A stretch of DNA of 64,000 bases. Origin: Streptomyces pactum. Lineage in GTDB: Bacteria > Actinomycetota > Actinomycetes > Streptomycetales > Streptomycetaceae. How positions within the stretch are numbered: position 1 is the first letter of the stretch; each line of letters starts with the position of its first letter. This document shows, piece by piece, positions 51,140-60,093 of the stretch. The stretch covers positions 6,138,001-6,202,000 of the forward strand of contig NZ_JACYXC010000001.1 in NCBI RefSeq assembly GCF_016031615.1, in the 5' to 3' direction. The position numbers were made by a program, and so were the translations under genes. The notes under the pieces are model-generated. The model saw only the letters and a list, made by a program, of their open reading frames with translations. It was not told where the DNA came from and searched no databases.

Positions 51140-51322
51140 GCGGAACCGGCCGGCCTCCGTCCGCCGGACCCGCCGACGGGTCCGGCGGGTCCCGCGGTCG
51201 CGCACGCCGGTGCAGCACCGGGCGGCTTCACGCGCGACGCCGTGCGGGTTCACGGTGGTGCCGGACCGCCGACCGCCGACCACCGAGCGTCGAGCGCGAC
51301 TCCCGGCCGTCGGCGGCCCCCC

Positions 51323-51430
51323 GCGGACCAGCCCGCGCCCGCGTCCTGGCGGACCCTCGCGGACCAGCCCGCGCCCGCATCCCGGCGGACCGTGGCGGAC
51401 CGGCCCGCGCGCCCGCGTCCCGGCGGCCGT
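51323..51430. repeat. Three tandem 36-bp repeats starting GCGGACC
   Basis: 51323-51358, 51359-51394 and 51395-51430; the first two differ at few positions and the third more. The unit is 12 codons long but no plausible gene covers it. Confidence 0.85.
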
Positions 51431-51715
51431 CCCCGGGCGCGGGTACGGCCGCCGGCCCGCTCACCACCGTGGCGGTGGTGCACGGACCGGCGGCCGTGCG
51501 GCACGGTGACCGGGCTCCCGCGCCGACCCGCACGGAGCCCGCACGGGAAGCCGCGCCGCCCCACCCGGCGCGCGGGCGGGACGCCCCCGCACCGCCGGCG
51601 CGGACGGGGACGTCCCCCGCGCCGGCGGCCGGTGCGGGGGACGCGGGGCCGGCGTGTGGGCGGCCGGCGGGCGCGGGCGGGCACGCCGGCGTGGCGCGCC
51701 CGGGCCGGCGGGCGG

Positions 51716-52048
51716 TCAGCCCCCGTCCCGGTCCCAGCGGTAGAACTCCCGCGCCATGGCGTCCCGCGGACCGCGCCAGGTCGCCGGGTCGTAGGCGGCC
51801 ACGAACGGCGACAGCCGCTCGCTGATGTCCCGGAACTCCGGGTGCCCGGCGTGGTCGGCGACCCGCGGGCCGGGCGGCGCGTCCGCCTCGATGAGGTGCA
51901 GGTACACATCACCGAACTGGAACAGGCTGCGGCCGGTCACCCCGATCAGCCGGGGCAGTTCGCCCCGCGCGTCGGACTCGGCGAAGACCGCCGCGATGTC
52001 GGGGGCGGAACCGGGCCGCATCCGGGCCACGATGAGGCTGCGGTGCAT
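51716..52048 (-). CDS. whiE-ORFVII: TcmI-family polyketide cyclase (WhiE ORFVII-like)
   Basis: 110 aa. MHRSLIVARMRPGSAPDIAAVFAESD and SLFQFGDVYLHLIEAD are typical of TcmI cyclases, which close the later rings of aromatic polyketides. Last gene of the pigment operon. The ATG at 52048 matches the family N-terminus; an in-frame GTG at 52144 overlaps the previous gene's stop (GTGA) and would add 32 Gly/Pro/Arg-rich residues, so coupled translation with a longer form is possible. Confidence 0.9.
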   Translation of the reverse strand: MHRSLIVARMRPGSAPDIAAVFAESDARGELPRLIGVTGRSLFQFGDVYLHLIEADAPPGPRVADHAGHPEFRDISERLSPFVAAYDPATWRGPRDAMAREFYRWDRDGG

Positions 52049-52140
52049 CGGCCGCCCGCCGCCCGGCTCCCGGGGGCCGTCCCCGCCGCGGGCCGGTGCC
52101 GGGCGGGTCGTGGCGTCCCGGCCGGCCCCCGTCCCCGCGG

Positions 52141-52605
52141 TCACGTCCCCACCCGGGCGCGGGCGCGCTGCTCCACGCGGTCCCGGATCAGCTCCATCTG
52201 GACCTTGGAGTTCTGGTTGATCCGCTCGGTCATCTGGGCGTCGTCGACGGGGGCCTCCGGCTTCATCTCGAAGTCCTGGGTCCACCGCATCAGGGTGCCG
52301 CGCGCCGTCTCCTCGTACTCCCACCGGATGTTCATGTAGGCGAACGGGCCGGTCTCCACCCGCCGGGCCCAGACGGTGCGCGCCTCCCGGTCCGCCTCCC
52401 GCTCCGAGACCCAGCTCCACACGGTGCCGTTCTCGTCCGGGTGCATGGTGAGGCGGAACGTCGTGGTGTCCCCGTGCTGCTCCAGGATCTCCACCGAGGC
52501 GTACTCGCTGAACAGCTGGGGCCAGCCGGCCACGTCGTTGGTGACGTCCCAGACGAAGTCCAGCGGGGCGTCGATGAGGATCTCGTTGTCGGTGTGTCCG
52601 GCCAT
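52141..52605 (-). CDS. whiE-ORFVI: Polyketide aromatase/cyclase, SRPBCC fold (WhiE ORFVI-like)
   Basis: 154 aa. Helix-grip domain with EILIDAPLDFVWDVTNDVAGWPQLF, YEETARGTLMRWTQDFEMKP and the C-terminal helix QMTERINQNSKVQMELIRDRVE. Single-domain relative of the TcmN N-terminal aromatase/cyclase, closing the first ring of the poly-beta-keto chain. Starts one base after the ACP stop. Confidence 0.92.
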   Translation of the reverse strand: MAGHTDNEILIDAPLDFVWDVTNDVAGWPQLFSEYASVEILEQHGDTTTFRLTMHPDENGTVWSWVSEREADREARTVWARRVETGPFAYMNIRWEYEETARGTLMRWTQDFEMKPEAPVDDAQMTERINQNSKVQMELIRDRVEQRARARVGT

Positions 52606-52606
52606 G

Positions 52607-52864
52607 TCACGCTCCTACGGTGAGGGATTCGTTGACGACCTCGACGAAGTCGCCCGGGGTCTTGCACGCCTCGGCCCGCGAGTCGATCTGCACGCCGTAG
52701 CGCTGTTCCAGCTCGGCGACGATGGCGAGCAGGCCGAGGGAGTCCAGGCCGAACTCGGCGAGCGGGGCGTCCTGCCCGCCGCGGAGCCGGTCCGCGTCCA
52801 CGGTGATGCCGGCGCAGCTCTTCATCAGCGCCGCCAGCTCCTCGTGCGTCAGTTGACTGGCCAT
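52607..52864 (-). CDS. whiE-ORFV: Type II PKS acyl carrier protein (WhiE ORFV-like)
   Basis: 85 aa. Four-helix ACP with the phosphopantetheine attachment Ser42 in FGLDSLGLL. It carries the growing polyketide chain of the pigment. Its ATG overlaps the KSbeta stop by one base (TGATG). Confidence 0.95.
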   Translation of the reverse strand: MASQLTHEELAALMKSCAGITVDADRLRGGQDAPLAEFGLDSLGLLAIVAELEQRYGVQIDSRAEACKTPGDFVEVVNESLTVGA

Positions 52865-54102
52865 CACTTCTCTCCTTCCGCGCGGCGCAGCAGCAGCGCC
52901 GCGTTGGATCCCATCAGCCCCCGGCTCAGCACCAGCGCGGTGCGCAGCTCCGCGCTGCGGGGGCGGCAGACCACCAGGTCCAGGTCGTGGCAGACCTCGG
53001 TGACCTGGGGGGTCGGCGGCACCGTGCCGTGTTCCAGGGCGAGCACCGCGGCGGCCACGTCCAGCGGCGGGCCCCCGCAGTAGGCGCGGCCGTACCCGGC
53101 CTTGGGCGCGGTCACCGGCACCCGGGCCGCGCGGGGGCCCAGCGCGTCGGCCAGCGCCAGTGCCTCCGCCCGGTCCGCCTCGACGGTGCCGAGCGCGTCC
53201 GCGAAGACCACGTCGATCTCCTCCGGGGTGCACTCCGCGCGCTCCAGCGCCACACCGATCGCCCGGGCCAGCCCCTGCCGCGACTCCGCCCAGCCGGAGG
53301 GCCGGCCGAAGGTGGCGCCGTGGCCGATGACGCGCGCCCGCACCGGGGCGCCGCGGGCCACCGCCGCGCGCTCCTCCTCCACCACCAGCATCGCGCCGCC
53401 CTCCGCGGGGACGAAGCCGCACGCCCCGGCGGTGAACGGCAGGTAGGCGCGCTCGGGGTCGGCACACCGGCTCAGCTCCCGGTACCCCAGCTGGCACACC
53501 ACCGAGTACGGGGCCAGCGGTGCCTCGGTGGCGCCCACCAGCACGGTGTCCGCCCCGTTGCGCACCGAACGGCAGGCGTGCGCGAAGGCGTCCAGACCGC
53601 CCGCCTCGTCACTGGCCACCACCCCGCACGGCCCCTTGAAGCCGCCGCGGATGGAGATCTGGCCGGTGCTGGCCGCGTAGAACCAGGCGATGGACTGGTA
53701 CGGACCCACGTACTTGGGCCCCTTGCCCCACAGCCGTTGCAGCTCCCGCTGACCGAACTCGCCGCCGCCGGACCCGGCGGCGGTCACCACGCCCACCGAG
53801 TACGGCGGCAGGCCCTGGTGGGGCAGCTGGGCGTGCTGCATCGCCAGGTCCGCGGCGCCCATCGCGAAGTGGCTGAACCGGTCGGTCTGCACCAGGAAGC
53901 GCTCCTCCACCGCCGCCCCGGCGTCGAACTCCCGCACCTGGCCGGCCACCCGCAGCGGGTAGCCGGTGCAGCCCTCCCGGGAGAGGCGGTCCAGCACCAC
54001 CACGCCCTCCCGGGTCGCCTTCCAGAACGCGTCCGTGCCGATGCCGTTCGGGGCGACGACGCCCAGACCGGTGATGACCGTGTGCCGTGCCGTGCCGTTC
54101 AT
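52864..54102 (-). CDS. whiE-ORFIV: Ketosynthase beta / chain length factor (WhiE ORFIV-like)
   Basis: 412 aa. KS fold without the active-site Cys: the corresponding loop reads VVASDEAGGLDAFAHA, so the position that is Gln in most chain length factors is Glu166 here. It pairs with KSalpha and sets the chain length, expected C24 for a whiE-type pigment. ATG 54102 overlaps the KSalpha stop by four bases. Confidence 0.94.
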   Translation of the reverse strand: MNGTARHTVITGLGVVAPNGIGTDAFWKATREGVVVLDRLSREGCTGYPLRVAGQVREFDAGAAVEERFLVQTDRFSHFAMGAADLAMQHAQLPHQGLPPYSVGVVTAAGSGGGEFGQRELQRLWGKGPKYVGPYQSIAWFYAASTGQISIRGGFKGPCGVVASDEAGGLDAFAHACRSVRNGADTVLVGATEAPLAPYSVVCQLGYRELSRCADPERAYLPFTAGACGFVPAEGGAMLVVEEERAAVARGAPVRARVIGHGATFGRPSGWAESRQGLARAIGVALERAECTPEEIDVVFADALGTVEADRAEALALADALGPRAARVPVTAPKAGYGRAYCGGPPLDVAAAVLALEHGTVPPTPQVTEVCHDLDLVVCRPRSAELRTALVLSRGLMGSNAALLLRRAEGEK

Positions 54103-55367
54103 CGCGACCTCCCGTCCGGCCGGCCGAGGACCACCGCGGACTGGAAGCCGCCGAAGCCGCTGCCCACCGACAGCACCCGGCGCAGCGGTCTCTCCCGCGC
54201 GGTCCTGGGCACGTAGTCCAGGTCGCACTCCGGGTCCGGTTCCTCGTAGTTGGCGGTCGGGGGGACCACCTGGTGGGCCAGCGCCAGGGTGCAGGCGGCC
54301 AGCTCGATGGCGCCGATCGCGCCCAGCGAGTGCCCCACCATCGACTTGATGGAGCTCATCGGGGTGGCATAGGCGTGTTCACCCAGCGACCGCTTCACCG
54401 CCGCGGTCTCGTGCCGGTCGTTCTGCTTGGTGCCCGAGCCGTGCGCGTTGATGTAGTCGATGTCGTGCGGGTCGATCCGGGCGTGGTCCATGGCCGTGTC
54501 GATCGCCCGGGACATCTCCAGCCCCTCCTTGGTCAGCCCGGTCATGTGGTAGGCGTTGCCGAACGTGGCGAAACCGCTGACCTCGCAGTACACCTCGGCC
54601 CCCCGCCGCCGGGCGTGCTCCAGCTCCTCCAGCACCAGCACCGCGGCGCCCTCACCCATCACGAACCCGTCCCGCCGGGCGTCGAACGGCCGGGAGGCGT
54701 GCTCGGGGTCGTCGTTGTTCGCCGACGTCGCCTTGATCGCGTCGAAGCAGGCCACCGTGATCGGCGATATGGGGGAGTCGGAGGCGCCGGCCACGTACAC
54801 GTCCGCCAGCCCCTCCTCGATGGCCTGGAAGGCGTACCCCACCGCGTCCAGCCCGGAGGTGCAGCCGGTGGAGACGGTCTGCACCGGGCCGTGCGCGCCG
54901 AACCGTTCCGCCACCCCGGAGGCCAGCGCGCTGGGGGAGAACGCGCGGTGCAGGAACGGGCCGGCCCGCCGGTGGTCCACGTCCCAGCGCGCACCCTCGC
55001 CGCTGACCAGGGCGTAGTCGTGCTCCAGCCGGGTGGTGCCGCCCACCGCCGTGCCCAGCGACACCCCGACCCGCCAGGGGTCCTCGGCGGCCATGTCCAG
55101 ACCGGCGTCGCGCACCGCCTCGTCGGCGGCGACCATCGCGAACTGCACGTACCGGTCGGCCGCCGCCACCTCGTCCGGGCCCAGGCCGCACGCCGCCGGG
55201 TCGAAGTCGCACTCGGCGGCTATCCGGGAGCGGAAGGCGCCGGCGTCGAACAGCGAGATGGTGCGGGTCGCGGTACGGCCCGCGGTCAGCATCTCCCAGA
55301 ACGCGCCGGTCCCCACCGCCCCCGGGGCGACGACCCCGACGCCGGTGACCGCGACGCGCCGGGTCAC
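54099..55367 (-). CDS. whiE-ORFIII: Ketosynthase alpha (WhiE ORFIII-like)
   Basis: 422 aa. Active-site Cys169 in TVSTGCTSGLDAVGYA, with His in NAHGSGTKQND and GHSLGAIGA, the same Cys number as in other aromatic type II KSalpha. It condenses malonyl units. GTG 55367 overlaps the cupin gene stop (GTGA). Confidence 0.96.
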   Translation of the reverse strand: MTRRVAVTGVGVVAPGAVGTGAFWEMLTAGRTATRTISLFDAGAFRSRIAAECDFDPAACGLGPDEVAAADRYVQFAMVAADEAVRDAGLDMAAEDPWRVGVSLGTAVGGTTRLEHDYALVSGEGARWDVDHRRAGPFLHRAFSPSALASGVAERFGAHGPVQTVSTGCTSGLDAVGYAFQAIEEGLADVYVAGASDSPISPITVACFDAIKATSANNDDPEHASRPFDARRDGFVMGEGAAVLVLEELEHARRRGAEVYCEVSGFATFGNAYHMTGLTKEGLEMSRAIDTAMDHARIDPHDIDYINAHGSGTKQNDRHETAAVKRSLGEHAYATPMSSIKSMVGHSLGAIGAIELAACTLALAHQVVPPTANYEEPDPECDLDYVPRTARERPLRRVLSVGSGFGGFQSAVVLGRPDGRSR

Positions 55368-55828
55368 GACGCCCCCCGGGCCGCTTCACCACTCGGGGCG
55401 CCCGCCCCGTCCGCGAGCTCCTCGGTGTCCACGTGGCCCAGGTCGGGCCGGGGCGCCAGCGGGCCCAGGTGGAACACCAGGCGGGCCTCGCCGTCCCCCA
55501 CGTTGCGGAACCGGTGCCGCATGAACGGCGGGATCAGCAGGGCCTGGTCGGCCACCAGCCGGTGCGGGGTGCCGTCCAGGTCCACCTCCACCTCGCCGCG
55601 GACCAGGAACACGAACTCCTCCGAGTACGGGTGGTAGTGCTCGGTGATCCGCTCCCCGGGCCCCATCACGCCGAGCCCCATGAACCCGCTGGTGGCGCCG
55701 GCCGTGGTCGGGGTGAGCAGAGCGCGGGTCTCGCCGCCGCGGCGGCGGTTGGGCGGCACGTCGTCCAGGCTGACGACACGCGGCGCCATGGCCGCGGGGG
55801 TGGTGGTCGGGGTCTGCTGGCTGGTCAT
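55364..55828 (-). CDS. whiE-ORFII: Cupin protein of the spore pigment cluster (WhiE ORFII-like)
   Basis: 154 aa. Small beta-barrel with the cupin motif ITEHYHPYSEEFVFLVRGEVEV (His, His, Glu) and PPFMRHRFRN with the last His. Probably an oxygenase or structural assistant in pigment assembly; the exact role is unknown. ATG 55828. Confidence 0.92.
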   Translation of the reverse strand: MTSQQTPTTTPAAMAPRVVSLDDVPPNRRRGGETRALLTPTTAGATSGFMGLGVMGPGERITEHYHPYSEEFVFLVRGEVEVDLDGTPHRLVADQALLIPPFMRHRFRNVGDGEARLVFHLGPLAPRPDLGHVDTEELADGAGAPSGEAARGAS

Positions 55829-55988
55829 GCGATACCTCCCGGGGAGGACGGTGCGGTCGACAACGGTGCGGTCGAGGACAGAGCGGGGCGGCCGGCCGGG
55901 CCGCCGTGGGACCGGGGCCCGGCGGCCGGCCGGCACGGGGCGTGACACCCGTGCCGGCCGGCGGCGGGCCGCGGGGCGGGCGGCGCGG

Positions 55989-57164
55989 TCACCGGTCCTC
56001 GGGCGCCGCCCGCCGGTCGGTGACCGGGGACATCAGACAGCGGGCGAGGAACCGGCGCCGCCCGGCCTCGTCGGACAGCTCGCCGTCCGGGCCCAGGTCC
56101 ACCAGGCGGCCGAGCACCGCCGCGGCGCGCCGGCCGGCGATGCCGAGCGCCAGCGAGGCGTGCCGCTCCAGCGGGGCGGTGGAGTCCACCATCCGCATCA
56201 CCAGGTCGTCCCGCTGGAAGATGGTGGCGGCCACCACCGGGTTGGACCGGTCGGCCGAGGCCAGCTCGTCCTGGCGCTCCAGCAAGGTGGCCACCGCCGC
56301 CCCGCACCCGGTGCGCACCGGGTACAGCAGCGCGTGCCGGCGCACTCCCGCCGGCCGCAGCCCGGACACCGCCCGGTGGTGCGCCATGGGCAGCGCCGCG
56401 CGCAGGAAGAAGTCCCGCGCCGACTCCGGGTCGTCCAGGTCCCGGGCCACCTCCAGGTACGGGTTGATGGCCTCCTCCACGGCCCGCACCTGGGGCTGCC
56501 GCGCCACGTGCCGCAGCGCCGCCACCAGGTCCCCCTTGACCTCCACCGCCCGCACCACCCGGTTGCCGCGCATGAACAGCGAGGTGCGCAGCAGCCGGGT
56601 CGAGTCGTCCACCCGGGCCTCGGGCGGCTCGTACGCCGCCAGGATCTCCGCCACGGTGTGCTCGCTGCCCGGCCGCACGGTGAACGTCAGCGCGTGCCGC
56701 ACCACGCCGTCGCCCACCCTGGGTTCGGTGAGCAGTCCGTCGGTGGTCACCGGCCCCAGCGGGCCGTGCGTCGTCTCCCGCATGACGGTGTACCGCAGCG
56801 ACCGGGTGTCGTTGACGCACCCGTGCAGCGGTTTGACCATCTCGCGGTGTTCCTCGCTCTCCACCCAGGCCAGGAACGGCGCCGCGCTCTCCCACTCGCT
56901 GGTGATCAGCCACTGGCACGGGTTGTCGATCGACTGGCACAGCTGGTCGCTGATGTGGCCGGGGACCTCCGCCACCTGGTGGCACAGCTGGTCGTAGGCG
57001 TCCAGGAAGCGCTGCTGGGCGCCGTGGCGGACCTCCAACATCAGCACCACCCGCAGCCGCGCGTCGGCACCGGAGGCGCCCCGCGAGGTACGGGCGGGAC
57101 GGGTGGCCGCGGCCCCGCGCGCGCCGGTGCGCGGGGGCCGGGGGGTTTCGGACAGGGTGCTCAT
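55989..57164 (-). CDS. whiE-ORFI: SchA/CurD-like (WhiE ORFI) pigment protein
   Basis: 391 aa. ORFI of whiE-type clusters: an N-terminal antibiotic-biosynthesis-monooxygenase-like ferredoxin fold (LRVVLMLEVRHGAQQRFLDAYDQLC, CQWLITSEWESAAPFLAWVESEEH), then a long SchA/CurD domain. Thought to act in pigment targeting or late tailoring. First gene of the leftward operon; ATG 57164. Confidence 0.9.
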   Translation of the reverse strand: MSTLSETPRPPRTGARGAAATRPARTSRGASGADARLRVVLMLEVRHGAQQRFLDAYDQLCHQVAEVPGHISDQLCQSIDNPCQWLITSEWESAAPFLAWVESEEHREMVKPLHGCVNDTRSLRYTVMRETTHGPLGPVTTDGLLTEPRVGDGVVRHALTFTVRPGSEHTVAEILAAYEPPEARVDDSTRLLRTSLFMRGNRVVRAVEVKGDLVAALRHVARQPQVRAVEEAINPYLEVARDLDDPESARDFFLRAALPMAHHRAVSGLRPAGVRRHALLYPVRTGCGAAVATLLERQDELASADRSNPVVAATIFQRDDLVMRMVDSTAPLERHASLALGIAGRRAAAVLGRLVDLGPDGELSDEAGRRRFLARCLMSPVTDRRAAPEDR

Positions 57165-57340
57165 GATCTACATCTCCTTCGCGGTGCGCCGCTCCTCCGC
57201 CGGGTGCGCCGCCGAAGGGTGCGCCACCCGCTTCCCGATCGTGGAGCGCTCCCACGGATGGCGCGAGACGTGTGATCCATCCGGGGGAACGGGCGGCCTG
57301 CCTCACCGGAGTCCCGGGCGTGGCAGGGCATAGCCAGGAA
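57165..57340. promoter_or_regulatory. Divergent whiE promoter region with direct and inverted repeats
   Basis: Between ORFI and ORFVIII. GGTGCGCC occurs three times at 57183, 57203 and 57218. CGGATGG (57255-57261) and CCATCCG (57277-57283) form a perfect inverted repeat. No clear sigma hexamers; in S. coelicolor the two whiE promoters are developmentally controlled and ORFVIII needs sigma F, so non-standard boxes are expected. Confidence 0.5.
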
Positions 57341-58981
57341 ATGACGCCACATGCCCCGCACACCGACGCCCCGGTGCCCGTCCTGATCGTCGGCGGCTCC
57401 CTGGTGGGCCTGTCCACGTCGCTCTTCCTCGGTCGCCTGGGCGTCCCGCACCTGCTGGTCGAGAAGCACCCGGGCACCTCCCTGCACCCCCGGGGCCGGG
57501 GGAACAACGTGCGCACCATGGAACTGCTGCGCACCGCCGGGGTCGCGGACGCCGTACGGGAGGCGGCCTCGGTCCTGGCGGACAACCACGGCATCCTGCA
57601 GGCCCACTCGCTGACCTCCGGGGACCGCGGCTGGCTGTTCAAGGACATCGACCCGGGCGGCCGGCTCGCCCGGATCAGCCCGGAGGGCTGGTGCCTGTGC
57701 AGCCAGAACGACCTGGAGCCGGTGCTGCTGCGCGCCGCCCGCGACCTCGGCGGCGACCTGCGCTTCAGCACCGAGATGACCGGCTTCGAGCAGGACGCCG
57801 AGGGGGTGACCGCCCGCCTCACCGACCGGGCCACCGGCCGGCGGTACACGGTCCGCGCCGCCTACCTGGTCGCGGCCGACGGTCCGCGCAGCCCGGTCCG
57901 CGAGCACCTGGGCATCGGGCAGACCGGGCGGGGCGAGCTGTTCCACAACGTGAGCATCACCTTCCGCGCCAAGCGCCTGGCCGAGGTGGTCGGCGCGGAC
58001 CGGTTCATCGCCTGCTACCTCACCAACCCCGACGCGGGCGGCGCGCTGCTGCCGGTGGACAACAGCGAGCACTGGGTCTTCCACGCCCCCTGGCACCCGG
58101 AGCACGGCGAGGAACTGGCGGAGTTCACCGACGAGCGGTGCGCCACCCACATCCGGGCCGCCACCGGCGTGCCCGACCTGGAGATCGACATCACCGGAAA
58201 GGCCGCCTGGCACGCCGCCGAACGGGTCGCCGAGCGCTACCGCGAGGGCCGGGTCTTCCTCGCCGGGGACTCCGCCCACGAGATGGCACCCACCGGCGCG
58301 TTCGGCTCCAACACCGGCATCCAGGACGCGCACAACCTCGCCTGGAAGCTCGCCGCGGTGCTCGGCGGCTGGGCCGGACCCGGACTGCTGGCCAGCTACG
58401 GCGCCGAGCGGCGGCCGGTCGCCGTCGCCACCAGCGCCCGGGCCGCCGCCCGTTCCGCCGAACACAGCCACCCCGGGTACGCGGCCCCGCCCACCACCGG
58501 CCGGCAGAGCGACGTGCTCGCGGTGGCCCTGGGCTACCGCTACCCGCACGGCGCGGTGGTCGGCGCCGACCCCGGGCAGCAGCCGGTGCCCGAGCGGTTC
58601 GAGCCGTCCGGCGCGCCCGGCTGCCGGGCCCCGCACCTGTGGCTGCTCCGCGCGGGCGTGCGGATCTCCACCCTCGACCTGTACGAGCGCCGCTGCGTGC
58701 TGCTCACCGGCGCCGCCGGCGCCGCCTGGCACACCGCGGCCGGCCGGGCCGCCGCCCGGCTGGCGGTGCCGCTCGACCGCTACCGGGTCGGCGACGGCCC
58801 GGACGCGGACCTGGTGCCGGTCCCCGGCGCGGACTGGGCCGGCGCGCACGGCACCGCGGAGGACGGTGCGGTGCTGGTGCGCCCGGACGGGTTCGTCGCC
58901 TGGCGGTCATGTGGGGCCGTCGCCGACCCGGAACAGGCCCTCACCGCGGCCCTCTCCTCGGTCCTGTCCCTGGGCGCCTGA
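57341..58981 (+). CDS. whiE-ORFVIII: FAD-dependent monooxygenase of the spore pigment cluster (WhiE ORFVIII-like)
   Basis: 546 aa PHBH-fold aromatic hydroxylase: FAD site VLIVGGSLVGLSTSLFLG, the NAD(P)H/FAD motif VAADGPRSPVREH, and FLAGDSAHEMAPTGAFGSNTG. In S. coelicolor the ORFVIII product changes spore colour when lost. Divergent from the PKS operon, as in the type cluster. ATG 57341 gives the family start; AGGAA precedes it closely. Confidence 0.94.
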   Translation: MTPHAPHTDAPVPVLIVGGSLVGLSTSLFLGRLGVPHLLVEKHPGTSLHPRGRGNNVRTMELLRTAGVADAVREAASVLADNHGILQAHSLTSGDRGWLFKDIDPGGRLARISPEGWCLCSQNDLEPVLLRAARDLGGDLRFSTEMTGFEQDAEGVTARLTDRATGRRYTVRAAYLVAADGPRSPVREHLGIGQTGRGELFHNVSITFRAKRLAEVVGADRFIACYLTNPDAGGALLPVDNSEHWVFHAPWHPEHGEELAEFTDERCATHIRAATGVPDLEIDITGKAAWHAAERVAERYREGRVFLAGDSAHEMAPTGAFGSNTGIQDAHNLAWKLAAVLGGWAGPGLLASYGAERRPVAVATSARAAARSAEHSHPGYAAPPTTGRQSDVLAVALGYRYPHGAVVGADPGQQPVPERFEPSGAPGCRAPHLWLLRAGVRISTLDLYERRCVLLTGAAGAAWHTAAGRAAARLAVPLDRYRVGDGPDADLVPVPGADWAGAHGTAEDGAVLVRPDGFVAWRSCGAVADPEQALTAALSSVLSLGA

Positions 58982-59011
58982 CGCCGGCGGGGCGGGGCCG
59001 GCGCTCCGCGG

Positions 59012-59032
59012 GCCCCGGGAACGGCCCGGGGC
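59012..59032 (+). terminator. Hairpin after whiE ORFVIII
   Basis: GCCCCGGG / CCCGGGGC, eight-base stem with an AACGG loop, 30 bp after the stop. Confidence 0.6.
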
Positions 59033-59427
59033 GCGCGGGAAGGTGAGTGACGGGGACGGGGCCCGGCGGCTTCGCCGTCGCTCGGCGGCCGGGTGCCGGG
59101 CGGCCCGGTGGTGGGCGGCCCGGTGTCCCCGAAGCGCGGGGCGGACGGTGCGGGACGGGGAGGGGCGCGAGGGTGGAGAGGGGGCGAGGGCGGTGCGGGG
59201 GTACCGGGCGTACGCCGCGGGTGTGCGGTGCGGGGGCGCGCGGGCCGGGGGGACGACGGGGCCGGTGCGGGGACGCGCCGGCCGGGGGCGACGGCAGGGA
59301 CGGTGCGCCGACCCGGCGACTCCGCCCGGCGGGCCGGGTGCGGCCGGACCGACCCCGGCCCGCCGCCCCGGCCGGTCACCGCTTCGCCCGGCCGGGCCGG
59401 GATCCCGGGCCCCGCCGGGGCGGACCG
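59033..59427. other. GC-rich convergent gap after the pigment cluster
   Basis: About 400 bp with many GGCGG/GGTGCGGGG words (59150-59290) and no recognisable gene or repeat of high identity. Confidence 0.4.
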
Positions 59428-59467
59428 GCCGGCCGGCTCGCTGCGGGGGGCGGGTCAGCCGGCCGGC
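59428..59467 (-). terminator. 11-bp hairpin over the DedA stop codon
   Basis: GCCGGCCGGCT (59428-59438) pairs with AGCCGGCCGGC (59457-59467), with the stop of the DedA gene (59455-59457) at the foot of the stem. Confidence 0.5.
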
Positions 59468-60093
59468 TCCCGGTGGGCACGGCGGGCCCGGCGCCACAGG
59501 GCCGGGGCCGCGCCGACCACCACGGTCAGCGCCACCGCGGCCACCACGCCCTCCCACGGTTCGGCGAACAGCGAACCGCCCAGAATCCCGATCACCTGGT
59601 AGGTGGCCGCCCACGCCAGCGCCGCCGGCAGCGCGCCCCGGGCGAACCGCCGTACCGGCATCCGGGAGAGCAGGCAGGCGAGCATCACCGGGATGCGCCC
59701 GGCCGGCAGCAGCCGGGACAGCACCAGCACCGTGACCCCGTGCTCCTCCAGCCGGTCCCGGGCCTGCGCCAGCCGCTCCGGCGCCGCCCGCTCCTGGATC
59801 CGGGCCAGCCACCGCGACCCGTTCCGGGACCGCACCCCGCGCTCACCCAGCCAGTACAGGCCCAGGTCCCCGCAGAACGCCGCGAGCGACGCCACCGCGA
59901 AGACGATCAGCAGGGAGAGCGGCGCGGTCTGGTGCAGCGCCACCACCGCCGCCGAGCTGACCACCGCGCCGGTCGGCACCACCGGCACCAGCGCCCCCAG
60001 CACCACCAGCAGGAAGAGCGAGGGGTACCCGACCGCCTGCTGGGTGGACTCGGGCGGCACCGCGCGGACCGCGCCCGCCAGATCGTCGATCAC
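59455..60093 (-). CDS. DedA-family membrane protein
   Basis: 212 aa. DedA/SNARE-associated domain with FCGDLGLYWLGERG and RLLPAGRIPVMLACLLSRM, the conserved Arg-rich re-entrant motifs, and four to five hydrophobic segments. DedA proteins help flip or recycle lipid carriers such as undecaprenyl phosphate. GTG 60093 overlaps the stop of the MBL gene (GTGA), so the two are coupled. Confidence 0.9.
   Translation of the reverse strand: MIDDLAGAVRAVPPESTQQAVGYPSLFLLVVLGALVPVVPTGAVVSSAAVVALHQTAPLSLLIVFAVASLAAFCGDLGLYWLGERGVRSRNGSRWLARIQERAAPERLAQARDRLEEHGVTVLVLSRLLPAGRIPVMLACLLSRMPVRRFARGALPAALAWAATYQVIGILGGSLFAEPWEGVVAAVALTVVVGAAPALWRRARRAHREPAG

Larger units (their letters stand above)
50973..51715. 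other. 743-bp intergenic region before the spore pigment cluster
   Basis: Contains a very strong hairpin (51100-51139), a further smaller one near 51166-51192, and three 36-bp tandem repeats (51323-51430). I see no gene; the open frames here are shadows of the high GC content. Confidence 0.5.

Noticed and set aside
51047..52339. 430-aa plus-strand frame over the 36-bp repeats
   Set aside because: Ends inside and antisense to the polyketide cyclases; the repeated peptide ADQPAPAS has no start or homology support.
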